A stretch of DNA of 64,000 nt from Rhizobium sp. WYCCWR10014 (lineage in GTDB: Bacteria > Pseudomonadota > Alphaproteobacteria > Rhizobiales > Rhizobiaceae), in assembly GCF_001657485.1 (NCBI RefSeq), contig NZ_LXFU01000051.1, positions 1-64,000 on the forward strand, written 5' to 3'. The position numbers and the translations under genes were made by a program. Shown piece by piece: positions 8,475-16,530 of the stretch (within the stretch, counting starts at the first letter, position 1; each line of letters opens with the position of its first letter). Below the pieces are notes generated by a model. It did not search any database and had not been told where the DNA came from. It saw only the letters and a list, made by a program, of their open reading frames with translations.

Positions 8475-9401
8475 TCAGACGTGTAGCCGCATGATGATAT
8501 CGCGTCCGTGATTTCCGAAGCCGCGGCCGAAAATATTGACGCCGCCGGTATGGCCGGCATTCTCCGCGATGCCGACCCGGAGCCGGATGGAGGAGTGCTG
8601 GGCAAGGGCGAGGTCGCTGAGCGTGACATTCGAGGCGGCGACACCATCGATGAAGGTTCCGCGGGTGGAGATGCGCCAGGTCTTCATCATCCCATATTGC
8701 GAGCCCTCGAGCTTCCACCATGCCGGCGTGAAGGCGCCGCGCTTGTCGCCATAGTCGCCAGGCGACGTCCAGGTTCCAATCGCCATTCCGTTGACCCAGA
8801 GGGTTATGTCGGAGGGCCAGTCCGGATTGGTGCCCGGCACTTCCGACGACAGCTCCAGCGAGAACTCAATGGCGCGGATATCCTTGTTCAACACTTTGGC
8901 ATTGTTGGGGAATTTATATTCCACATATCCCCTGCCGAACCAGACGAGCCCGGCCTGCATGCGCTGCGGGTCGAGAAAATAGTCGGGCACATCCAGCGGA
9001 CCGATGACGCTCTCGGTGGAGCAAAGACCGCAGGGCGCATGGACGTCACAACTGGTGTAGAGCCCGACCGGCATCTCGACTTCGATAATGTTGTTGGCCC
9101 TTTGGGCCGCACTTTCCTCGAAGCTGATCAGGATTTCGCTGTAGATCGCCGAGCAGATTTTCTGGTTTCCCTTGCGGGCCTTCGTCAGCTGGGAATCCAC
9201 AAGCCGCGCATCTTCCAAAATCTGGATCCCGGTGGCGACGGTCGATTGCGGAAGAGAAAGGGCACGCGCGATATCGTTGATATTCATCGGTCCCTTGGCG
9301 CAAAGCAGCTTGAGCATCTCTAGCCGCGCCGGCGCCGAAAGCGCGCGTATCGCATCATTATTCTCGCCGGCGGCAATCGTCAAAAACGAGCGTTCCATCA
9401 T
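8475..9401 (-). CDS. ArsR-like HTH regulator with a C-terminal beta-rich domain
   Basis: 308 residues. Positions about 15-85 form an ArsR-type winged helix (ALSAPARLEMLKLLCAKG, then INDIARALSLPQSTVATGIQ as the recognition region). A Cys/His cluster follows, C118-x2-H121-x2-C124-x2-C127, which could hold a metal. The remaining 180 residues are beta-rich and aromatic (ITLWVNGMAIGTWTSPGDYG, WWKLEGSQYGMM) and look like a jelly-roll or carbohydrate-binding fold rather than a normal ArsR tail. It is encoded upstream of the GH51 gene on the same strand. A likely role is sensing an arabinose-containing ligand and controlling the locus and itself (inference). Confidence 0.75.
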   Translation of the reverse strand: MMERSFLTIAAGENNDAIRALSAPARLEMLKLLCAKGPMNINDIARALSLPQSTVATGIQILEDARLVDSQLTKARKGNQKICSAIYSEILISFEESAAQRANNIIEVEMPVGLYTSCDVHAPCGLCSTESVIGPLDVPDYFLDPQRMQAGLVWFGRGYVEYKFPNNAKVLNKDIRAIEFSLELSSEVPGTNPDWPSDITLWVNGMAIGTWTSPGDYGDKRGAFTPAWWKLEGSQYGMMKTWRISTRGTFIDGVAASNVTLSDLALAQHSSIRLRVGIAENAGHTGGVNIFGRGFGNHGRDIIMRLHV

Positions 9402-9410
9402 TCCCCCAGT

Positions 9411-9452
9411 ATTTCCGATGAAGTGATGTATATCGGAAATTATGATACATCA
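9411..9452. promoter_or_regulatory. Nested inverted repeats before the HTH regulator gene
   Basis: Two interleaved perfect inverted repeats lie 10-50 nt upstream of the regulator ATG: ATTTCCGAT (9411-9419) with ATCGGAAAT (9432-9440), and TGATGTAT (9424-9431) with ATACATCA (9445-9452). The first arm recurs at 8457-8465. The position fits an autoregulatory operator over the promoter. Confidence 0.5.
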
Positions 9453-9555
9453 AGTGGGAGTCTTGAGGTGACTGAAGGAATAATGTCGACGCGGATCCCT
9501 GATGGAAAAGACCTGCAGCCAGATCTGAATGAACGTGGTTGGCTGGCGGCCGCGG

Positions 9556-10149
9556 CTAGGTTTTGAGAGCGCCTTCGGGATAATAGGGCCTCTCCACAGG
9601 CAGCCTATTTTGCGCTGCTTCGAATTTCCCCTGGAGTACAAGCGCGTGAATGTCGTGGGCGTCCGAGGTGATGTCGGTAATGCGTTCGATCCATTGCCGG
9701 ACATAGAGCTCCACGGCCTGCTTGCTCAAGCCGATTTGAATCGCACGATACGTTTGCGGCTGAAGTTGCAAGTCCCTATCGGGGTCCCACTGGATGCGCA
9801 CGGGGGTAGCCTCTTTGACGCGCAGCCATTCGTCCTTACTCATTGATTCATCGGGATGGCTCAGGCAGCTATTTCTCAAGGCCCACTCAAAGCCTTCGCG
9901 CGAAATATCAATCGCCAAAATACGGGCTTGCCCGGCATCCTTCAGGCCCCATCCTGCGCGATACATCATCCACAGGAATGAAGGCTTGATCCAGGTCATG
10001 CGATCGATCTTGAAGGGTGGCGAAGCGAATGTGCCCTCACGCAGAGCCGCATCCGCGATCTGGTCGCTGTAGGCTTGATACACCCGGATCGTTTGTTCGT
10101 CGTAGGCGGCTCGAATTTGATGCTCTGGGATCGGGTTCATTGGCTTCAT
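9556..10149 (-). CDS. DUF4291 family protein
   Basis: 197 residues with the features I associate with DUF4291: an N-terminal IRAAYDEQTIRVYQAYSDQIADAA, then the conserved MTWIKPSFLWMMYRAGWG, and a C-terminal stretch with LQPQTYRAIQIGLSKQAVELYV. It looks soluble, with no signal peptide or membrane segment. The molecular function of the family is not known to me. It is single and not clearly in an operon. Starts at 10149 or 10140 are possible and neither has a strong ribosome site. Confidence 0.8.
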   Translation of the reverse strand: MKPMNPIPEHQIRAAYDEQTIRVYQAYSDQIADAALREGTFASPPFKIDRMTWIKPSFLWMMYRAGWGLKDAGQARILAIDISREGFEWALRNSCLSHPDESMSKDEWLRVKEATPVRIQWDPDRDLQLQPQTYRAIQIGLSKQAVELYVRQWIERITDITSDAHDIHALVLQGKFEAAQNRLPVERPYYPEGALKT

Positions 10150-10335
10150 TTAACAGATCTGGCTTCAGGGAGATGACCTGCTGCCGAATTTTCATCCGCG
10201 GCGATCAGCGCCTCGGCTGTGTGATTACGCTAGATGGCGAGGTTTAAGCAACCGGCGGAAATTCGAAGCTTCCATCTTGCACGGAGTTGATAAACATAAC
10301 CGCTGGGCGTTGCGTAGTTGTAATGGGTTTTAACA

Positions 10336-10485
10336 ATGGTTGATGCTGAAATAGAATCTGCGCCACAGCACCTTGAGCGATCTCTCGTGGCGAGTGATGG
10401 CCTACTCGCGGGTGTTGTGGAGGCGGATGGTGAGGTAATGCTCTACAAGCACGCTTTCGATCCAGTCTTTCAACCCATGCGATAA
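10336..10485 (+). CDS. Small acidic hypothetical protein (49 aa)
   Basis: A short open frame from ATG at 10336 to TAA at 10483-10485 encodes 49 residues, mostly acidic in the first part (MVDAEIESAPQHLERSL) and ending HAFDPVFQPMR. An in-frame stop (10321-10323) lies directly upstream, so it is not the tail of a longer frame. It lies 17 nt before the start of the next gene on the same strand, so the two could be cotranscribed. Base composition is lower in GC than the neighbours. No clear ribosome site is visible. It could equally be a chance frame or a remnant. Confidence 0.35.
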   Translation: MVDAEIESAPQHLERSLVASDGLLAGVVEADGEVMLYKHAFDPVFQPMR

Positions 10486-10502
10486 AATATGGAGCGAGCA
10501 CT

Positions 10503-10814
10503 ATGAGGGATTATGCTGGGGAGATAGGCAAGGAATTTAGCGGTGGCGGCTTCTTTTACAACATTCGAAAGATGACGTTCGTAAAAATTGACGCTGTCAG
10601 GGCAATCGAGACGATTCGGCATCTTGACCCCAATAGCTATAACGAACGCGAGAAACGAGACTTGGCGCTTCTGATCTGGAATCTCCCTGCCATGGCATTG
10701 TGGTGGAGAGACAGGTGCGTTGAGATGGGAGCAGACAAAGTAGAATTTGAGGCTCACGTTCGGGAGCTCGGACGAGTGGTAGAAGAAAAAATGAAAGTGC
10801 TGTTGGGCCAGTAA
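10503..10814 (+). CDS. Hypothetical protein (103 aa)
   Basis: I do not recognise this protein. It is 103 residues, soluble-looking, and its second half is amphipathic helix (YNEREKRDLALLIWNLPAMALWWRD, then VEFEAHVRELGRVVEEKMKVLL). A GGAG lies 9 nt before the ATG. Together with the 49-residue frame just upstream it forms a possible two-gene unit in a patch of lower GC, which hints at transfer. The 263 nt that follow, up to the cytochrome c peroxidase gene, show no gene. Confidence 0.5.
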   Translation: MRDYAGEIGKEFSGGGFFYNIRKMTFVKIDAVRAIETIRHLDPNSYNEREKRDLALLIWNLPAMALWWRDRCVEMGADKVEFEAHVRELGRVVEEKMKVLLGQ

Positions 10815-11077
10815 GTACGCCCTAGAATCAGCTGTACTCCACATATAGGCAGTATGGACGGACTTTATCTCAGGGCGATCAGAGCTCCCGCCATTTTGAA
10901 TCATCAAAGGTGCGCAGTGAGCAATCGGAGGGAGGGCAATGCTTTCATCTTATACGGCGTTGCAGCCGGTCGCGACGATGCCGGACAATAAGGCGGAGCT
11001 GGCATCTGAGCGATCAATGTCGCCGAGATCGTTTTAATTCTTAGCCATTCAGTGCTGAGGCGGCGGCCGAGATTGGC

Positions 11078-12367
11078 TCAATGCCCACCCAACTCCGGCT
11101 GCAGATCCGCATCCGTCAGCGTCCCCAGGAAGGCGACGATGTCGTCGATTTCGGGATCGGTGAGGGCGGGCGCGTCGCCCGGCTTCCTGCCGAAGGGCGG
11201 ATCCTGGTTGAGGTTATCCCAATAGGCCTGCGGCAGGTCGTCATATTTCCGGATCGTGCCGTCGGCATTCCTTGGATACCAACGGCGGGGATCGCTGTCG
11301 CGCGTCGCATAGAAGGAGACGACGTCGCGCAGCGAGTGGAAATAGCCATTGTGGAAGAAGCTCTTCTTCAGCGCGACATTGCGCAGCGTCGGGGTGCGGA
11401 ACAGGCCGCAATATTCGCTGCGTCCGGCAAAGTCGGTGCGCTGAGGGCCGCAAAGACCGAGATCGTGATAGTTGGGATCGCTGTTGGCCGGGATCGCCAT
11501 GTTGCGCGGTGCGGCGAGCCCGAGGAAGCCGAAATCTGAAAATTGCGGCGGCTCGCCGTCATTGGCGGGCTCGCTTAAGTGACAGCTCGAACAGTTGCCT
11601 TTGGCTGGGTCTTCGAACAGCTGTCGTCCGTGCAGCTCCTGCGCCGTCAGCGTCGCCTTGCCGGCGAGAAAGGCGTCGTAGCGGCTGGAATAGGGATAGA
11701 AATCCGGGCTGCTCTGTTCGAAGGTGGCGAGCGCCTCGGCGGCGGCATCGAAGGCATCTTGTGGATTGTCGAACACCGTCTCGCCAAAGGCCTCCTTGAT
11801 GTCGCCGGCATAGGCGGCCTTCTGCAGCTTCGCCACCACCTCGGCCGCATCCTTGTTGCCCATCTCGAAGGGGGAGAGCAGCGGGATCTTCGCCTGATCG
11901 GCGCCGTGATCGACCCGGCCGTCCCAGGTCAGGCCGCCGGTCGGGCCGTTATCGACGCTTTCGTCGCCCTCGTCCTCGGAATCGTAATAGTGCTCGGTGA
12001 AAGCAGGCACGGCCTGCAGGTAACGCAGCGTCGGAACGGCGCGCAGCCCCGGCTGGTCTCCATGTTCGCCGCCCATTTCGACCGGCATGGCCGATGCCGG
12101 GCCGAACGCGTGACTGGGATCATGGCAGGACGCGCAGGCCTGGAGCCCCGAGGCTGACAGCGATTTGTCGAAGAACATCTTGCGGCCGAGTGCGGCGAGC
12201 ATTTCGGCCCGGGCGAAGGCTTCGGCACGTGACATCGGTCCGGGATGCACGCCGACGGCGGTTGCCGCGCTGCTTTGCCGCAGGGGAAGAATGGCCAGGC
12301 AGAGCGCTACGGCACCCATACTTATGGCCAAGCCGGACCGCACAAGCCAGATGATCTTCGTCTTCAT
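11078..12367 (-). CDS. Di-heme cytochrome c peroxidase family protein
   Basis: Secreted to the periplasm (signal or anchor segment in residues 8-35 ending near SSAATA). Two c-type heme sites are present, C78-A-S-C81-H82 and C259-S-S-C262-H263, as in bacterial CcpA/MauG proteins, which reduce hydrogen peroxide using electrons from cytochrome c or oxidise protein substrates. At 429 residues it is longer than classical CcpA (about 340), closer to the MauG/methylamine-utilisation-like branch. The C-terminal part has FRTPTLRNVALKKSFFHNGYF, typical of the family. It is divergent from the acid phosphatase gene across 196 nt. Confidence 0.9.
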   Translation of the reverse strand: MKTKIIWLVRSGLAISMGAVALCLAILPLRQSSAATAVGVHPGPMSRAEAFARAEMLAALGRKMFFDKSLSASGLQACASCHDPSHAFGPASAMPVEMGGEHGDQPGLRAVPTLRYLQAVPAFTEHYYDSEDEGDESVDNGPTGGLTWDGRVDHGADQAKIPLLSPFEMGNKDAAEVVAKLQKAAYAGDIKEAFGETVFDNPQDAFDAAAEALATFEQSSPDFYPYSSRYDAFLAGKATLTAQELHGRQLFEDPAKGNCSSCHLSEPANDGEPPQFSDFGFLGLAAPRNMAIPANSDPNYHDLGLCGPQRTDFAGRSEYCGLFRTPTLRNVALKKSFFHNGYFHSLRDVVSFYATRDSDPRRWYPRNADGTIRKYDDLPQAYWDNLNQDPPFGRKPGDAPALTDPEIDDIVAFLGTLTDADLQPELGGH

Positions 12368-12563
12368 AGTAGGGATTCCAATAGCTTATTGCCGGTTTTC
12401 TCCATGATCGAACCTGGTTGCAACAAATTGATGACGGCTATCCTCCTGCGGCATTACGGCAACCCCTGATGTCACAAAGTTGATAGACGGCCCGAATAGC
12501 GTCGAGGTGCCCCGAGCGTTCTCCGCTTCCTCTAGCCAACGCCCCTAGCCATGAGGTACTCCC

Positions 12564-14108
12564 GTGAAAAGACTGAAACTCCTCCATTCGATCTGTCTCG
12601 CCGGATCGGCCATCGTGCCGTTCGCGGTAGCGACGGCGGCCCATGCGGCGCCGGCCGGTTACGACAAGATCGACAATGTCGTCGTCATCTATGCCGAAAA
12701 CCGTAGCTTCGATAATCTCTACGGCAGCTTTCCCGGCGCCGACGGGCTCTCGAACGCGACCGCCGATCGCGCCCGCCAGCTCGACCGCGACGGCCAGCCG
12801 CTGTCCGAACTGCCGCCGGCCTGGGGCGGCCTCACCGCCAAGGGTGTCTCGCCTGCCGTCACCGAGGCGCAGTCGGCCCATCTCGCCAACGCCTCCTTTG
12901 CGATCGACGATCCCAAGGGTTTCGCAGAGGCGCCTTCGGTCATCACCCGCGACCTCTGGCATCGCTTCTACCAGGAGCAGATGCAGATCGACGGCGGCAA
13001 GAACGACAAGTTCGTCGCCTGGGCCGATTCCGGCAGCCTGGTCATGGGCCATTACGACGGCTCCATCCTGCCGATGTGGCAGGTCGCCAAGAAATACGTC
13101 ATCGCCGATAATTTCTTCCAAGGCGCCTTTGGCGGTTCGTTTCTCAACCATTTCGCGCTGGTCTGCGCCTGCACACCCTATTATCCGGATGCCGACAAGA
13201 GCCCGGCCAAGCCCACCATCGCCAAGGTCGATGCGGACGGCACGTCGCTGACCGTGGCGGAGAATGCCCCGAAGTCGGCGCTGGACGGCGCACCGAAATT
13301 CGTCTCCGACGGCACGCTGACGCCTGATTTCTACGCCGTCAACACCATGCAGCCGCCCTACCAGCCGAGCGCCAATCCGCCGGCCAAGGATGGTGACGCG
13401 GCCTATGCCGATCCGGCGGCCGCAACGACGTTGCCGCCGCAGCATGCAATCACCATCGGCGACCTGTTATCGCTGAAGGGCGTCAGCTGGGCCTGGTATA
13501 GCGGCGCCTGGCAGGCAGCCCTTGATGGCAAGAATGCTACCCCGGTGCCGATCTTCCAGTTCCACCACCAGCCGTTCAACTATTTCGCCAATTTCGCGCC
13601 CCGCACCCCGGCGCGCACCGAGCATCTGAAAGACGGCGGCCTTGGCGGAGAAGCCTTCCTCAAGGATATTGACGATGGCAAGCTGCCGGCGGTTTCCTTC
13701 TACAAACCGCAGGGCAACCTCAACGAACATGGCGGTTATGCCGATGTTTCGAGCGGTGACCAGCATCTTGCCGATATCGTCTCCCACCTCGAGAAGAGCC
13801 CGCAATGGGGCCATATGCTCGTCATCGTCACCTATGACGAGAACGGCGGCTTCTGGGATCACGTCGCGCCGCCGAAGGCCGACCGCTGGGGTCCCGGCAA
13901 CCGCATTCCGGCCTTCATCATCTCACCCTTCGCCAAGGGCGGCATGGTCGATCATACCCAATACGACACGACGTCGATCATCCGCTTCATCACGGCGCGC
14001 TACGATCTGCCGGTGCTGCCCGGCGTCATCGCTCGCGACAAGGCGCTACGCAACAACGACCGGCCGCCGATGGGCGACCTCACAGCTGCGCTCGACCTGA
14101 CGCATTGA
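12564..14108 (+). CDS. Secreted acid phosphatase / phospholipase C family phosphoesterase
   Basis: 514-residue member of the PF04185 phosphoesterase family (AcpA and phospholipase C relatives). The GTG start at 12564 follows GAGG at a 7-nt spacing and begins a signal peptide (cleavage after ATAAHAA near residue 29). The N-terminal metal and nucleophile region reads VVVIYAENRSFDNLYG. Later motifs are FGGSFLNHFALVCACTPYY and VTYDENGGFWDHVAPPKADRWGPGNRIP. It should act in the periplasm or outside on phosphate monoesters or phospholipid headgroups. Substrate choice cannot be told from sequence alone. A GC-rich hairpin follows the stop. Confidence 0.88.
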   Translation: MKRLKLLHSICLAGSAIVPFAVATAAHAAPAGYDKIDNVVVIYAENRSFDNLYGSFPGADGLSNATADRARQLDRDGQPLSELPPAWGGLTAKGVSPAVTEAQSAHLANASFAIDDPKGFAEAPSVITRDLWHRFYQEQMQIDGGKNDKFVAWADSGSLVMGHYDGSILPMWQVAKKYVIADNFFQGAFGGSFLNHFALVCACTPYYPDADKSPAKPTIAKVDADGTSLTVAENAPKSALDGAPKFVSDGTLTPDFYAVNTMQPPYQPSANPPAKDGDAAYADPAAATTLPPQHAITIGDLLSLKGVSWAWYSGAWQAALDGKNATPVPIFQFHHQPFNYFANFAPRTPARTEHLKDGGLGGEAFLKDIDDGKLPAVSFYKPQGNLNEHGGYADVSSGDQHLADIVSHLEKSPQWGHMLVIVTYDENGGFWDHVAPPKADRWGPGNRIPAFIISPFAKGGMVDHTQYDTTSIIRFITARYDLPVLPGVIARDKALRNNDRPPMGDLTAALDLTH

Positions 14109-14119
14109 CCGATGGCGAG

Positions 14120-14143
14120 CGGCCCCGGCTCCGGCCGGGGCCG
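14120..14143 (+). terminator. Terminator-like hairpin after the acid phosphatase gene
   Basis: A perfect 10-bp stem, CGGCCCCGGC (14120-14129) with GCCGGGGCCG (14134-14143), and a 4-nt loop start 12 nt after the stop codon. A pyrimidine-rich run follows rather than a pure T-run. It lies between convergent genes and may serve both. Confidence 0.65.
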
Positions 14144-14211
14144 TTCCATCCCTTTCCTTTACGCATTCCGGCCGCAAAAGCGCTGCGCACTTTTGCTGAA
14201 ACTGCTTACCG

Positions 14212-14970
14212 TCACCGGCGCAGCAACGGGCGCAATGCGGCCTGCGTTTCCTTCAGCAGCGGCAGATACCGCTCCTTCATCTCCGCGGCCGGCACGAGAG
14301 CGGCCGGCGCGCCGATATTGATCGCCGCGACCGTTTCGCCGCGGTCGTTGTCGATGGGCACGGCAATGGAGCAGAGGCCGATCTCCAGCTCTTGATCGAT
14401 GATAGCGTAACCCTCAGTGCGGACGCGGCGGAATTCGGCGATCAGTTCGTCGGGATCCGTCTTCGTATTCGGCGTGTTTTGCTTCAGTTCGCTGCGTGTC
14501 AGGATCTCGCGTGCCTCGCGCTCGCCAAGGGCTGCGAGCAGCACGCGCCCCATCGACGCGCAGTAGGCGGGCAGGCGGCTGCCGGGGGTGAGATTGATCG
14601 ACATGACGCGGCGCTGCGAAGCGCGGGCGATATAGACAATGTCGGCGCCGTCAAGCACCGAAGCCGAGGCGCTCTGGCCGGCCTTTTCCGAGAGAAGATC
14701 GAGATGCGGCTGCAGCAGCGCCGGCAGCGGCGTCGCCGCGAGATAGGCATGGCCAAGACGCAGGATCTTCGGCGTCAGCGTGAAGAACTTGCCGTCATAA
14801 TCGGCATAACCGAGCTCGGCGAGCGTCAGCAGCGAGCGGCGCACGGTGGCGCGGTCGAGCTCCGTCAGCTTGGCGGCCTCGGCGATCGAAAGCCGCTGCC
14901 GCGTTTCACCGAAAGCTTCGATGACCTTCAGGCCACGGGCAAAGCCACTGACGAAATCCGTTTCACGCAT
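14212..14970 (-). CDS. pcaR: IclR-family regulator of beta-ketoadipate genes (PcaR)
   Basis: 252 residues from the ATG at 14970, which has GGAG 8 nt upstream. An in-frame TTG at 14985 is less likely. The N-terminal HTH is ARGLKVIEAFGETRQRLSIAEAAKLTELDRATVRRSLLTL and the C-terminal effector domain has the IclR pattern GYAIIDQELEIGLCSIAVPI. It is divergent from pcaIJF, the arrangement known for PcaR in rhizobia, where it activates pcaIJF with beta-ketoadipate as inducer. A dyad in the shared intergenic region is the probable binding site. Confidence 0.88.
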   Translation of the reverse strand: MRETDFVSGFARGLKVIEAFGETRQRLSIAEAAKLTELDRATVRRSLLTLAELGYADYDGKFFTLTPKILRLGHAYLAATPLPALLQPHLDLLSEKAGQSASASVLDGADIVYIARASQRRVMSINLTPGSRLPAYCASMGRVLLAALGEREAREILTRSELKQNTPNTKTDPDELIAEFRRVRTEGYAIIDQELEIGLCSIAVPIDNDRGETVAAINIGAPAALVPAAEMKERYLPLLKETQAALRPLLRR

Positions 14971-14999
14971 GGGTTCGGTCTCCAAGATACATCACATTC

Positions 15000-15034
15000 T
15001 GTGCGATATACGAACAAATGTCAAATAACGCACA
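15000..15034. promoter_or_regulatory. Candidate PcaR operator in the pcaR-pcaI gap
   Basis: GTGCGATATACGAAC (15001-15015) is an imperfect palindrome whose reverse complement resembles the GTTCG-N5-CGCAC type site described for PcaR/PcaU. A further half-site CGCAC follows at 15029-15033, and TGTGCG with CGCACA frames the whole element. A palindrome plus an extra repeat matches the layout known for PcaU. Not tested. Confidence 0.5.
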
Positions 15035-15127
15035 AAATGCATTGCCGCATGAGATGCCGCGCTTTATGTCTACGGCAGAGGGCGGGATGGGAGTTCCCGG
15101 CCGCATCTAGCCAAGGAGAGATCCCGC

Positions 15128-15835
15128 ATGGACAAGACAGTCGGGAGCACGGCGCAAGCCGTCTCCGAGATCGGGGATGGCGCGACCGTCATGATCGGTG
15201 GTTTTGGTGGCTCGGGCGCGCCGATAGAGCTCATCCATGCATTGATCGACAAGGGCTCCAAAAACCTCACCGTCATCAACAACAATGCCGGCAACGGGCG
15301 CATCGGTATCGCTGCGATGATCGATGCGGGCATGGTGCGGAAGATGATCTGCTCTTTCCCGCGTTCGTCGGATCCGCGCGCCTTCACGGATAAATATCTG
15401 GCCGGCGAAATCGAGCTCGAACTGGTGCCGCAGGGAACGCTTGCCGAGCGCATCCGCGCCGGCGGGGCCGGTATCCCGGCTTTCTATACGCCGACCGCCT
15501 ACGGCACCGAACTTGCCGACGGCAAGGTCATCGCCGAATTCGACGGCCGTCATTACGTGCAGGAGCGCTGGCTGAAGGCCGACTTCGCGATCGTCAAGGC
15601 TGCGATCGGCGACATCCAGGGCAACCTCACCTACAACAAGGCCGGCCGCAACTTCAATCCGCTGATGTGCATGGCGGCGGCGAAGACCATCGTCCAGGTA
15701 TCATCCATCGTGCCAGCTGGCGGAATCGATCCCGAGCAGGTGGTGACACCAGGCATCTTCGTCGACCGCGTCGTCACTGTTCCCAATCCCCAGCAGGAAG
15801 AAGAGCTCATTCGAGCCGGAGTGGCCTACGTATGA
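15128..15835 (+). CDS. pcaI: 3-oxoadipate CoA-transferase, subunit A
   Basis: Alpha subunit (235 residues) of the enzyme that moves CoA from succinyl-CoA to beta-ketoadipate, the next-to-last step of protocatechuate and catechol breakdown. The CoA-transferase family I pattern is visible: DGATVMIGGFGGSGAPIELI near the N-terminus and GAGIPAFYTPTAYGTEL in the middle. AGGAGAG precedes the ATG at 7 nt. The stop overlaps the start of the beta-subunit gene (ATGA), as expected for subunits made in equal amounts. Confidence 0.93.
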   Translation: MDKTVGSTAQAVSEIGDGATVMIGGFGGSGAPIELIHALIDKGSKNLTVINNNAGNGRIGIAAMIDAGMVRKMICSFPRSSDPRAFTDKYLAGEIELELVPQGTLAERIRAGGAGIPAFYTPTAYGTELADGKVIAEFDGRHYVQERWLKADFAIVKAAIGDIQGNLTYNKAGRNFNPLMCMAAAKTIVQVSSIVPAGGIDPEQVVTPGIFVDRVVTVPNPQQEEELIRAGVAYV

Positions 15836-16521
15836 CCATCGACACTCGTGAAGACATCAAGCTTTCCAATGCACAGATCGCCTGGCGCGCCGCGCAGGAC
15901 ATCGCCGACGGCGCCTATGTGAACCTCGGCATCGGCTTTCCCGAAATGGTCGCTCGTTATCAGCCGCCCGGCCGTCAGGCGATCTTCCACACCGAAAACG
16001 GCATCCTGAATTTCGGCGAACCGCCGGCGGCAGGCGAGGAGGACTGGGACCTGATCAATGCCGGCAAGAAGGCGGTGACGCTGAAGCCGGGTGCTGCCTT
16101 CTTCCATCACGCCGACAGCTTTGCCATGGTGCGCGGCGGCCATCTCGACGTCGCGATCCTCGGCGCCTATCAGGTTGCCCAAAGCGGCGACCTTGCCAAC
16201 TGGCGGGTGGGCAGCAAGGGCGTGCCGGCCGTCGGCGGCGCCATGGACCTCGTGCACGGCGCCAAGCAGGTCTGCGTCATCACCGAGCACGTCACCAAAA
16301 CAGGCGAGCCGAAGCTGGTGGAGAAATGCACCTTCCCGCTGACCGGTGTTGCCTGCATCACCCGCGTCTATACCAGCCACGCCGTCATCGACATCGTCAA
16401 GGGACGCTTCGTCCTGCGCGAGAAGTTGGCCGCGATGTCGCAGGAGGAATTGCAGGCGATGACCGGCGCGCCGCTGCACATCGAGGGGCCGGTTGGCGAC
16501 CTCGTCGTCCCGCAACTCTGA
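15832..16521 (+). CDS. pcaJ: 3-oxoadipate CoA-transferase, subunit B
   Basis: Beta subunit of 229 residues. The ATG at 15832 overlaps the pcaI stop. The frame is open further upstream, but that part is the shadow of pcaI. NLGIGFPEMVARY matches the family, and the catalytic glutamate lies in FHTENGILNFGEPP, the conserved ENG loop that forms the glutamyl-CoA thioester. The C-terminal IEGPVGDLVVP is also typical. The pcaF gene follows after 9 nt, completing the unit. Confidence 0.93.
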   Translation: MTIDTREDIKLSNAQIAWRAAQDIADGAYVNLGIGFPEMVARYQPPGRQAIFHTENGILNFGEPPAAGEEDWDLINAGKKAVTLKPGAAFFHHADSFAMVRGGHLDVAILGAYQVAQSGDLANWRVGSKGVPAVGGAMDLVHGAKQVCVITEHVTKTGEPKLVEKCTFPLTGVACITRVYTSHAVIDIVKGRFVLREKLAAMSQEELQAMTGAPLHIEGPVGDLVVPQL

Positions 16522-16530
16522 GGAAAAGCC

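Noticed and set aside
10244..10501. 85-codon minus-strand frame
   Set aside because: Pro/His/Arg-rich shadow of the 49-residue plus-strand frame; no start signal.
12438..13445. Minus-strand open frame opposite the acid phosphatase gene
   Set aside because: Shadow frame. The plus strand carries the signal peptide and catalytic motifs.
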